Shown: in pieces, positions 8,308 through 16,051 of the stretch
Layout: every line of letters begins with the position of its first letter
Position numbering within the stretch: position 1 is the stretch's first letter
From: Pseudoduganella violaceinigra DSM 15887
Lineage (GTDB): Bacteria > Pseudomonadota > Gammaproteobacteria > Burkholderiales > Burkholderiaceae_D
NCBI RefSeq assembly: GCF_000425385.1
Contig: NZ_AUDI01000012.1
Coordinates: 186,001-250,000 of the forward strand
DNA length: 64,000 bases
Direction of reading: 5' to 3'
Made by a program: the position numbers and the translations under genes
Notes under the pieces: generated by a model
What the model saw: only the letters and a program-made list of their open reading frames with translations
Told to the model about the DNA's origin: nothing
Databases searched by the model: none

Positions 8308-8872
8308 ATGGGCCGGCGATTCCTGGGTCGTGCTGTTTTCGCACCCGGCCGATTTCACCCCGGTCTGCACCACGGAGCTTGGCCTGACCGCCAAGCTCAA
8401 GCCGCAGTTCGATCAGCGCAATGTGAAAGCGATCGCGCTGTCGGTGGATCCCGCCGACAAGCACCATGCATGGATCAAGGATATCGAAGAGACGCAGCAG
8501 ACCGTGGTCGGCTTCCCGATCATCGCCGACGCCGACCGCAAGGTGTCGGCGCTGTACGACATGATCCACCCGAACCAGTCGGCCACCGCCACCGTGCGCT
8601 CGCTGTTCGTGATCGACCCGGCCAAAAAGGTCCGCCTCTCGATCACCTACCCGATGAGCACCGGCCGCAACTTCGACGAGGTGCTGCGCGTGATCGACGC
8701 CCTGCAACTGACGGACAAGCACACCGTCGCCACCCCGGGCAACTGGAAGGATGGCGACGACGTGATCATCCCGCTTACCGTGCAGGATCCGGAAGTGATC
8801 AAGCAGAAGTACCCGGCGGGCTTCAAGGCGCCGCGCCCATACCTGCGCCTTACGCCGCAACCGAACAAGTGA
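8234..8872 (+). CDS. lsfA: 1-Cys peroxiredoxin (Prx6/LsfA type)
   Basis: A 212-residue peroxiredoxin of the Prx6 subfamily that reduces peroxides through a single peroxidatic cysteine, Cys45 in HPADFTPVCTTEL. The long C-terminal dimerisation domain (DGDDVIIPLTVQDPEVIKQ and KAPRPYLRL) separates it from 2-Cys AhpC. GGAG 7 nt before the ATG supports this start inside the end of the hydrolase gene. LsfA of Pseudomonas is induced by sulfate limitation, which matches the location after sbp. A strong terminator follows at 8951. Confidence 0.93.
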   Translation: MSLRLGDTAPDFEQDSSIGSIRFHEWAGDSWVVLFSHPADFTPVCTTELGLTAKLKPQFDQRNVKAIALSVDPADKHHAWIKDIEETQQTVVGFPIIADADRKVSALYDMIHPNQSATATVRSLFVIDPAKKVRLSITYPMSTGRNFDEVLRVIDALQLTDKHTVATPGNWKDGDDVIIPLTVQDPEVIKQKYPAGFKAPRPYLRLTPQPNK

Positions 8873-8929
8873 CGGTTTAAGAAATATGCCGGTCGGGCGG
8901 GGGCGACGATCACCAGGCTCCTGCAACGA

Positions 8930-9256
8930 CTAGTGCAGATGTTCTTGCAGGCGCCCCTCGGGGCGCTTTTTTTCTTTCAGCATGTCGCGCAGCGCGGCGA
9001 TCTCGTTGCGTGCGCTGACGATGCACTGGGGATTGTTCTTGCCGCCCGGCGGGGCGAATTCGACGGCCGCCAGGATGCTGGCCTGGATGGCGGCGAGTTT
9101 GTCGAAGGCCGCCAGCGGCAGCCCGGCATTCTCGAAGTCGGCCATCAGCTGTTTGGCGGTGCAGTAGACAGTGGCCTTCTCGAACTTGGTGTAGGCCTGC
9201 AGGGCCATTTCGGTCAGGTCGCACAAACGGTCGGTCAGCAACAGAGCATCAGTCAT
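8930..9256 (-). CDS. hypothetical protein
   Basis: A 108-residue soluble protein that I do not recognise. Start chosen at MTDALLLTDRLCD because GGAGGAAG lies 6 nt upstream of this ATG; an in-frame extension to 9355 has no ribosome binding site. Mostly helical and leucine/alanine-rich, with two cysteines and no signal peptide or membrane segment. Its 3' end (residues KEKKRPEGRLQEH) is encoded by the antisense of the peroxiredoxin terminator. It is isolated on the minus strand between lsfA and the TonB-dependent receptor. Confidence 0.65.
   Translation of the reverse strand: MTDALLLTDRLCDLTEMALQAYTKFEKATVYCTAKQLMADFENAGLPLAAFDKLAAIQASILAAVEFAPPGGKNNPQCIVSARNEIAALRDMLKEKKRPEGRLQEHLH
8951..8973 (+). 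terminator. rho-independent terminator of the sbp-hydrolase-lsfA run
   Basis: GCGCCCC/GGGGCGC stem (8951-8966) followed by seven T residues (8967-8973), 78 nt after the lsfA stop. It is embedded in the 3' coding part of the convergent hypothetical gene. Confidence 0.85.
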
Positions 9257-9458
9257 CACACTTCCTCCCATGGATCGCTTGCTGACAATGTAGCACCGGG
9301 GCGGAGACAAGCCAATAGCCGCAAGCTGTTCCATTCTTGCAACGTTGGCAGGCAAATCACTTGTTATAAATGAATTATTCCTTTGTGAGTTTTATTGTGC
9401 GAGGTTAGTATTTTTTGGCGGCACCACATAAAAATCGTTAGAGAGATTGGATCAAGAT

Positions 9459-11855
9459 ATGAAACGCACCCTTATCGCCAGTGCTGTTTTACTGGCCACT
9501 TCCCAGGTTGTTGCCCAGACTGCCGCCGATGAACAGCAAACCGTTGTCGTCCTGGGCTCGCGCGCTACCGCCAAGACCGCGCTCGACACCGCAGCACCGG
9601 TTGGCCTGATCAATATGAAGGACATGACGTCGGCCGGTCCGCTCGAACTGGGCAAGCTGCTGCAGTCGCTGGATCCGTCGTTCAACTTCTCCTCCACCAC
9701 CGTCAGCGACGGTACCGACAGCATCCGCCCTGCGACTCTGCGCTCGCTTGGCCCTGACCAGCTGCTGGTGCTGGTGAACGGCAAGCGCCGCCACCAGCAG
9801 GCCCTGGTGAACGTGCAGCAGACCATCGGCCGCGGTTCGGCCGGTACCGACATCAACGCGATTCCGCTGTCGGCCATCCACCACATCGAAGTGCTGCGCG
9901 ACGGCGCGGCGGCCCAATACGGCTCGGACGCCATCGCCGGCGTGATCAACATCGTGCTGAAGTCGAACGTGGGCGAAACCGCGCTCAGCGGCCAGTACGG
10001 CACCACCAAGGAAGGCGACGGCGACCTGTATTCCGGCAGCGTGAACCGCGGCTGGGCGCTGGGCGAAAACGGCGGCTTCATCAATGTTTCCCTGGAAGCG
10101 CGCAAGCGCGGCGAAACCAACCGCGCCGGTCTTGACGCACGCACGAATCCTCCGCGCAGGACCATGCGCATCGGCGACGGCAATGCCAAGGACGGCTACC
10201 TGTGGTGGAACGCAGCGCTGCCGATCGATAATGGCAGCGAGTTCTACGCTTTCGGCGGCTTATCCAAGCGCAAAGGCGATTCCTCTGGCTTCTTCCGTCC
10301 AAAGGATGATGACCGGAATGTGCCTTCCGTATATCCAGAAGGCTTCCTGCCCAACATCCGTACGACGATCAAAGACGCGTCGTTCGCCTTTGGCTACCGC
10401 CGCGATTTGCCCAACGACTGGAAGGCCGACATCAGCATCAACCACGGCGCTAGCGAGTTTGATTTCCACGAGAAGCAGACCATCAACATCTCCTACTGGT
10501 ATGAGCCGAAGCCGGGCGGAGGGATTTACGCCGACTCGCCATTCGAAGCCGATACCGGCAAGCTGAAATTCAACCAGACCACCATCAACGCCGATGTGAA
10601 AGGGCCGATCAAGCTGGGCGGCCAGGAAGTGTTCCTGGCGACCGGTTTTGAATACCGCCAGGACAATTACCAGATTGTTGCGGGCGACCCTGTGTCCTAC
10701 CAGTACGGCCGCACCAATAACCCGGCTGTCGTCATCAAAAACCAGAATGGCGGCACAGCGGCTTCCGGCACCCAAGGCTTCCCCGGCTATACCCCGGCCA
10801 CGGCCGTGGACGAAGGCCGTCACAATATCGCGCTGTTCCTGGATGGCGAATACCACCCGGTCAAAGAGCTGCTGCTGGCCGGCGCGGTACGTTATGAAAA
10901 GTACTCGGACTTCGGCAGCACCGTGACCGGCAAGTTCAGCACCCGCTGGGACCCGATCAAGGAATTCGGCCTGCGCGCCAGCGTATCGTCCGGCTTCCGC
11001 GCACCGGGCGTGCAGCAGAAGTTCTACAGCTCGGTCTCGACCAACCTGAACGGCGCAGGCCAGCTGACCGAGACCTTGACCGCCCGCGAAGGCAGCGCCG
11101 TCACCACGGCGCTGGGCATCAAGCCACTGAAAGAAGAGACGTCGCGCAACGCATCGGTCGGCATGGTGCTGCGTCCTGCCAAGAATATGTCGCTGACCGC
11201 CGACGTTTACCAGATCAAGATCAAGGACCGTATCGTGTTCTCGAGCGAGATCTCGCCAGAAGCCGGCGGCGGACCGATCGCCAACGTGCTTAACCCGCTG
11301 GGGGTGGGGCAGGCACAGTTCTTCACCAATGCGGTCGACACCAAGACCCGCGGCCTGGACATCGTGGCCGACCACACGACCAAGTTTGAATCGTCCACCC
11401 TGGTGCTGTCCGGCCAGCTGGGCTTCAACAAGACCGAGGTGACCAAACGCCATTCGCCATCCAGCCTGTTGACCGGCGACCAGCTGTTCAGCCAGGCGCA
11501 GGTGACCTTGATCGAACACGGCCAGCCACGCAAGCACCACGTGGTGGCGGCCGACTACACCTTCGGCCCATGGAACGTCAACGCCCGCGCCAACTACTAC
11601 GGCGAAGTGAGCGGCGAAGGCTTCGGTCCCCTGCACACCTGGGAAGCCAAATGGCTGCTCGATACGAGCGTTCGCTATAACTTCAGCAAGAAGACCAGCG
11701 TATCGTTTGGCGTCAACAACCTGTTTGACACCTATCCTTCCGAGTGGACCAATGGCGGCGGCTTGGCAAACATCGGCTTCAAATATTGCTGGGAAACCTG
11801 CCCGTTCGGCATGAATGGCCGTTCGATGTATGTGAAGTTCGATACTGCCTTCTAA
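9459..11855 (+). CDS. TonB-dependent outer membrane receptor
   Basis: A 798-residue outer membrane transporter: signal peptide (residues 1-20, ending VVAQ), plug domain (about 45-165, with VLVNGKRRHQQALVN and the IEVLRDGAAAQYGSDAIAGVINI motif), then a beta-barrel ending in MYVKFDTAF with terminal phenylalanine. Two cysteines near the C-terminus (YCWETCPFG) are notable. The ATG at 9459 is preferred over an in-frame TTG at 9447. The ligand is unknown. Its place between sulfur-starvation genes and a peptide-export locus allows two guesses: uptake of an organosulfur compound, or a receptor linked to the peptide system. A clear terminator follows, so it is transcribed alone. Confidence 0.93.
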   Translation: MKRTLIASAVLLATSQVVAQTAADEQQTVVVLGSRATAKTALDTAAPVGLINMKDMTSAGPLELGKLLQSLDPSFNFSSTTVSDGTDSIRPATLRSLGPDQLLVLVNGKRRHQQALVNVQQTIGRGSAGTDINAIPLSAIHHIEVLRDGAAAQYGSDAIAGVINIVLKSNVGETALSGQYGTTKEGDGDLYSGSVNRGWALGENGGFINVSLEARKRGETNRAGLDARTNPPRRTMRIGDGNAKDGYLWWNAALPIDNGSEFYAFGGLSKRKGDSSGFFRPKDDDRNVPSVYPEGFLPNIRTTIKDASFAFGYRRDLPNDWKADISINHGASEFDFHEKQTINISYWYEPKPGGGIYADSPFEADTGKLKFNQTTINADVKGPIKLGGQEVFLATGFEYRQDNYQIVAGDPVSYQYGRTNNPAVVIKNQNGGTAASGTQGFPGYTPATAVDEGRHNIALFLDGEYHPVKELLLAGAVRYEKYSDFGSTVTGKFSTRWDPIKEFGLRASVSSGFRAPGVQQKFYSSVSTNLNGAGQLTETLTAREGSAVTTALGIKPLKEETSRNASVGMVLRPAKNMSLTADVYQIKIKDRIVFSSEISPEAGGGPIANVLNPLGVGQAQFFTNAVDTKTRGLDIVADHTTKFESSTLVLSGQLGFNKTEVTKRHSPSSLLTGDQLFSQAQVTLIEHGQPRKHHVVAADYTFGPWNVNARANYYGEVSGEGFGPLHTWEAKWLLDTSVRYNFSKKTSVSFGVNNLFDTYPSEWTNGGGLANIGFKYCWETCPFGMNGRSMYVKFDTAF

Positions 11856-11883
11856 GCGATTATCGGCAGATATGTGTCCAGGC

Positions 11884-11909
11884 GGGGCGGCAGTTGCCGC
11901 CCCGTTTTT
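11884..11909 (+). terminator. rho-independent terminator of the TonB-dependent receptor gene
   Basis: Perfect 8-bp stem GGGGCGGC/GCCGCCCC (11884-11891 with 11896-11903), loop AGTT, then GTTTTT. It also separates the receptor from the convergent six-gene locus. Confidence 0.9.
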
Positions 11910-11921
11910 CATCCGGCAGCC

Positions 11922-13826
11922 TTAGGTGCCGCCGCTTGCGCCAACGGTGGCATTGGTAGCTTCTGCGACAGGTTGCAACGATACTTTGTACAGCAGGTCA
12001 GAGCGAATCGCATCCAGCGCAGGCTGCAAGCGTTCAAAGTCGGCTGGGGTGCAAATGCGGGTGCCTGGTTTCAGCAGGACGAGCTTGCGAGTGGCCATGA
12101 TGTTCTGACCTGTATGCTGGTAGCTTGCGGAGTAGCGCAGGATGCCAGCCTGCACAGCGACATCGGACGGCAAGGAAGCCGGTTCAAATCCGTCGGGAAG
12201 AATATAGCTGACTGTTTCCTCGTGGTCCGCTGGATCGCAAAGGAAAGGCTGGGACCTGACTTTTTCGCGATCCAGTTCCGCAGCAAGATCAAAGATGCCG
12301 GAATTGAGTGAGCTATCGAGCTCGAAGGCTGACTGGCCAGGCTTTAGGAAGTGCTCGATCCTGGCGTGCAGACGATAAGCGTATGCGTCATGCTTTCCTT
12401 CAGGGGCGCTGGGCTCCTCCATGCCGCCGCCGTCCCAGGCGCGTCCGGCCAACATTGGTTCGGCCCAGTCGCCCGAAGGAAGCTTGGCGTAGCCATTGTG
12501 TTTTCGGCGCAATAGCGCTCCGCGCAGCCCCTCCACTTGCTCCTTATAGTCGAACCTTGCCGAGCCATCCGACTGCAACACAAAGGAAGTTTGACGTGTT
12601 TCGCGTCCTGCTTGATTGAAGGGCGTGCGCGACAAGACGCCGCTACGTGTCAGCAAGACGGGCTTGTCGTAGAGACGGCCGGGAAGATAGGGGCCGGCGG
12701 CATCCTTGAATGTGCCATCAAGATAAAGGTCCAGCGAAGGAATGTAGGTAATGACATGGTCAAAGACTGGTGTTGGCGTGTCCGGCACGCTGAAGAACTC
12801 CTGTCCCAAGGCGATCAATGCGGGAGAACTGTCGATCCCCGCTGCCTTCAACATCGCATTCAACAATACGACGTGGTCTTTGCAGTCGCCAATGCGGGCA
12901 GTGTAAATGGCAGCGGCCGAATGTTTGGGGATGATCCGGCCGTCCGCGCCATACACCGCCCTGTAGCGAATATTGTCCTGAACCCAGCGATAGAGGGCAA
13001 GAGCGCGGTCCCTGGGAGCGCTGACGCCTGCGATCAGATGCTCAACCAGTTGCGACAGTTCTTGATCTGGCATGGACTGCGTCTCAAACATGCTGTCGAA
13101 GGTGCGAGCAATGCTTGCGTAATCTGCAAAAGTGGAGACCCGGACCTGGGCCCTTCGCAATCCCGAATCGACCCCGTTTGTCTCGACGCGCGGGTCTGGC
13201 TTGCCATCCCAGACCCAGCGGTAGAACTGACGGCCGTGAGCGAGCCTTGTACGCGTTGCGCGGAATCCCTGCACCAAGTCCCGAAGTGGCATACTTGTTG
13301 GCAAGTCAATCGACATGGATACCGTGGCGGGTGAGCGTGCCAAACCTGGCTCGGTCATTGCAGCAAACTGATTTGCAATGGGCGGCTTGCCGACCATCCT
13401 GCTATGGGTCACGAGTACCAGCTCGTCGCCGCTGGCCAACTGGTCGAAAGAAATGCCGAGCGCACGAAAGTTCGTAAACTCGGCGTCCAACATCTTTAGC
13501 GTGCCTGGTTGCAATTTCATCTGGCTCTTGACCGCGCACCAGCGTTTGCCGTTTTGTCTCTTGATGCATGCTTCCCGGACGTCGACTTTTTCCCGGTTTG
13601 GGTCGAACCAGATCCGTACCATGCGATTGTTCTGTGCAGCCTCGTCATCGTCAATCCGGGTAACGACGGTCTGGGTATAGTCGAAGCGACCGTTTGCATA
13701 GACGCGGAAGTGTATGTCGTCGCGCAATTTCGTAACGGAGTTTGCCTGGCAAATTGGCGATGTAAGCGCTGTGGCCAGGAACGCTGCCTTGAAACCCCAA
13801 TGATGCTTGATTAAGTCAAAGTCCAT
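11922..13826 (-). CDS. secreted DUF3857/transglutaminase-like protein
   Basis: A 634-residue predicted periplasmic protein. Residues 1-28 form a signal peptide (ending ICQA). An N-terminal DUF3857 region (about 40-210) precedes a transglutaminase/protease-like core with Cys315 in GDCKDH, His357 in FDHVITY and Asp370 in YLDGT, a complete triad, then a C-terminal beta-rich domain to residue 634. The ATG at 13826 lies 2 nt after the HlyD stop, so it is the last gene of the export operon. In this setting it might process, cross-link or otherwise act on the exported peptide; the family's biochemical role is not established. Its codon usage looks less GC-rich than that of the flanking housekeeping genes. 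Confidence 0.85.
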   Translation of the reverse strand: MDFDLIKHHWGFKAAFLATALTSPICQANSVTKLRDDIHFRVYANGRFDYTQTVVTRIDDDEAAQNNRMVRIWFDPNREKVDVREACIKRQNGKRWCAVKSQMKLQPGTLKMLDAEFTNFRALGISFDQLASGDELVLVTHSRMVGKPPIANQFAAMTEPGLARSPATVSMSIDLPTSMPLRDLVQGFRATRTRLAHGRQFYRWVWDGKPDPRVETNGVDSGLRRAQVRVSTFADYASIARTFDSMFETQSMPDQELSQLVEHLIAGVSAPRDRALALYRWVQDNIRYRAVYGADGRIIPKHSAAAIYTARIGDCKDHVVLLNAMLKAAGIDSSPALIALGQEFFSVPDTPTPVFDHVITYIPSLDLYLDGTFKDAAGPYLPGRLYDKPVLLTRSGVLSRTPFNQAGRETRQTSFVLQSDGSARFDYKEQVEGLRGALLRRKHNGYAKLPSGDWAEPMLAGRAWDGGGMEEPSAPEGKHDAYAYRLHARIEHFLKPGQSAFELDSSLNSGIFDLAAELDREKVRSQPFLCDPADHEETVSYILPDGFEPASLPSDVAVQAGILRYSASYQHTGQNIMATRKLVLLKPGTRICTPADFERLQPALDAIRSDLLYKVSLQPVAEATNATVGASGGT

Positions 13827-13828
13827 GG

Positions 13829-15121
13829 TCAATCTATTTGCATTTTTTTCTCGATTGCGAGGAGCGGCTCGAACATCAGCTCCCACAGCTTGAGCCGCGC
13901 TTGAATCACGTCGGCTTCGAGTACGAAGCCTGGTTTCAGCGCTTGCGCCTCTCCGTAGGCTTGGACGGTTTGCTTATCCAGCGCTACGGAAATGCGATAC
14001 AGCCCCTCTGTACTTCCATTCTGTGCAAGCAGCTGCTGCGCAAGTTCCGGAGGCAGTTCGCTCGGTGAAAACGGCGTCGCCGAAATGGCCTTGATATGGC
14101 CTTCATGCATGCCAAACTTCTGGAAAGGGAAGGCTGCATAGCGGATATAGACGCTTTGGCCTGGCCGCACAAACCCCACGGTCCGGCTAGGCGCAAAGAG
14201 TTGGGCTTCCAGAGTATTTCCGCCTCTGGTATTTGGCAATACGGTCGCCAGGGTCTGCCCGGCCTGAACGGATTGGCCGGGCTTGATTTCAATCGCGGAA
14301 ACAGTGCCGGAGCTGGGGGCGGTCAGCACCAGCTGTCTTCGGGCAGCATTTTCCAGTTCATCCTGTTTCAGAGTGCTTTGCTGAACGTCCAAGGCATTTG
14401 CCTCCGATTTCAGCTGCACGTCGAAATTGTCGATCTCGCCGCGTAAGCTTCTGCGGTCGCGCATCAGGGAAGAACGTGCGCGTGTCAGCGATTGCATTTG
14501 GCTCATTGCATCGATGTGCATTTCGCGCTTTTCGATGAGCTTTGATTCTGCAAGATAGCCGCTGGCTACTAGCGGCTTCAGGCGTTCAATGCTGTCTTGT
14601 TCAAGCGCGATCTTTTGCTGCTGCAGATGGATTGCTTCGTCAGTCTGAGCCATTTCGGCGTCGATCCCGGCCAAGCGTTCTTGCGCCGATTGCCGCTGTT
14701 GCATGATGCGCATCCGGCTCAGGAGCCTCGCATCCTCCACCAGTAGCTGACGCCGGCTGATTTCCTGGGCAACCGCTTCGCTGGTGTTTTCTATGCCGCC
14801 GCCGACCAGGCTTTTGCGTTCGAGGCTAATGACAAGAAGGGTTTCTCCAGCTTCCACATGCTGTCCTTCATGCACGAGCCGCTCCAGCACTACGCCATTT
14901 TGCGGCGTCGTGATATTCTGGCTCCCTTCTGCAGGAACCAGCAAGCCTGCGAGTTTGGCCTTGCGGGTGACATTGCCGAAGGCGAGAAATGCCACCGTCA
15001 GTAGCAGGGCCACGCCTACAGCGGCAGCAATGACCGAAAAGCTCAGGGGGCGGGCCAAACGTACTGTTCCCAGCCAGTTCTGATCCTTTTGCAGCACTTC
15101 GTCCCGAAACAACTTCACCAT
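13829..15121 (-). CDS. HlyD/CvaA-type membrane fusion protein
   Basis: A 430-residue periplasmic adaptor: cytoplasmic N-terminus, one transmembrane helix (about residues 28-52, SFSVIAAAVGVALLLTVAFL), lipoyl half-motifs (TTPQNGVVLERLVHEGQHV and TAPSSGTVSAIEIKPGQSV) flanking long coiled coils rich in Gln/Glu, and a beta-barrel domain. Its length and layout match CvaA of the colicin V exporter. It would link the C39-peptidase ABC exporter to an outer membrane TolC-type channel; no TolC gene is in the window. It starts 6 nt after the preceding gene. Confidence 0.93.
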   Translation of the reverse strand: MVKLFRDEVLQKDQNWLGTVRLARPLSFSVIAAAVGVALLLTVAFLAFGNVTRKAKLAGLLVPAEGSQNITTPQNGVVLERLVHEGQHVEAGETLLVISLERKSLVGGGIENTSEAVAQEISRRQLLVEDARLLSRMRIMQQRQSAQERLAGIDAEMAQTDEAIHLQQQKIALEQDSIERLKPLVASGYLAESKLIEKREMHIDAMSQMQSLTRARSSLMRDRRSLRGEIDNFDVQLKSEANALDVQQSTLKQDELENAARRQLVLTAPSSGTVSAIEIKPGQSVQAGQTLATVLPNTRGGNTLEAQLFAPSRTVGFVRPGQSVYIRYAAFPFQKFGMHEGHIKAISATPFSPSELPPELAQQLLAQNGSTEGLYRISVALDKQTVQAYGEAQALKPGFVLEADVIQARLKLWELMFEPLLAIEKKMQID

Positions 15122-15127
15122 TTACCT

Positions 15128-16051
15128 CTAAATCGACAGCACGTAACGTTTGGCTTCAATAACGATCAGCGTCTTCTTCACCGACAAGGTCGTTGGCGCC
15201 GACACCTCGTCGTCGAGGAAGTCAAAAATAGTCGCCGGATTATTGCCGAGGAAAGTGGGCTCCGCAAGGCAGCCGCTATTCAGGCCAAGGCTTTCGAACT
15301 CGCCATATTCACGGAATACCACGGGAATGTGATGAATGCCGCGCGCTGCCAACGCCAAAGAACGGTGATAACCATCCCGTAATATGTAACGGCCCCGGTA
15401 ATGGACAACCTGCACAAGGGAAGGTTGGGCCTCGGCACAGAATCCATATGCCGGGACCATGCGTCCGCCACCGAGATCTTGCGGCTCGTTGTAATGGGCG
15501 CATACATTGAGGTTTGGATTTTCGGAACTAAGTATCCAATGCTGGTCGGCCTCGGACCAATGGACCTTGACGTCCCCCACATCGCCTTTCTGCGGCAAGC
15601 ACACCTTGGCAATCGACAGCAAGTCGTCGGCACGGAGAGCGTCGAAGCGATTGACTGCATGTTCCAGGTGGACGATTTCCTGCACCGCGCATACTTTGCG
15701 CAGGTCGACCATTTTCACCTGCCAGCCATGGCGCCGGTAGAGGTCATACATGGGCATGGCGCTCAGTGCATCCACGTAGTCCCGGAGGATCTCAGGAACA
15801 TCGTAAACCGCGCCTGTGCTGTCAAAAGTACCGATCCGATCGGCGACAGCGTTGTGCGCATCGCGCACCCGCTTGAGGATATCTGGATCGTTCGGGCTAT
15901 GGTGGCGGCCGGCCAAGGTTTCCGCCGCCGCTTTTTTCGACATCCAGCCAACCAATGCGCGTGCGGGCTTGCGCCGTTCGCGTTCCGGCAAGAGGGGGGC
16001 TTTCCCTGCGCTGGTCTGTCCGGCCAGCTCGTGATGGGGGAAGTTGTTCAT
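15128..16051 (-). CDS. unknown protein with a ParB/sulfiredoxin-like motif
   Basis: A 307-residue soluble protein of unknown function. The only recognisable element is a ParB-N/sulfiredoxin-like stretch, RYILRDGYHRSLALAARG at residues 221-238 followed by IPVVF, which in that fold forms the phosphate-binding loop. No signal peptide or membrane span. The ATG overlaps the exporter stop by 4 nt (ATGA), so it is translationally coupled to the C39-peptidase exporter. Candidate roles are peptide modification, self-protection or regulation; none is shown by the sequence. Confidence 0.7.
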   Translation of the reverse strand: MNNFPHHELAGQTSAGKAPLLPERERRKPARALVGWMSKKAAAETLAGRHHSPNDPDILKRVRDAHNAVADRIGTFDSTGAVYDVPEILRDYVDALSAMPMYDLYRRHGWQVKMVDLRKVCAVQEIVHLEHAVNRFDALRADDLLSIAKVCLPQKGDVGDVKVHWSEADQHWILSSENPNLNVCAHYNEPQDLGGGRMVPAYGFCAEAQPSLVQVVHYRGRYILRDGYHRSLALAARGIHHIPVVFREYGEFESLGLNSGCLAEPTFLGNNPATIFDFLDDEVSAPTTLSVKKTLIVIEAKRYVLSI

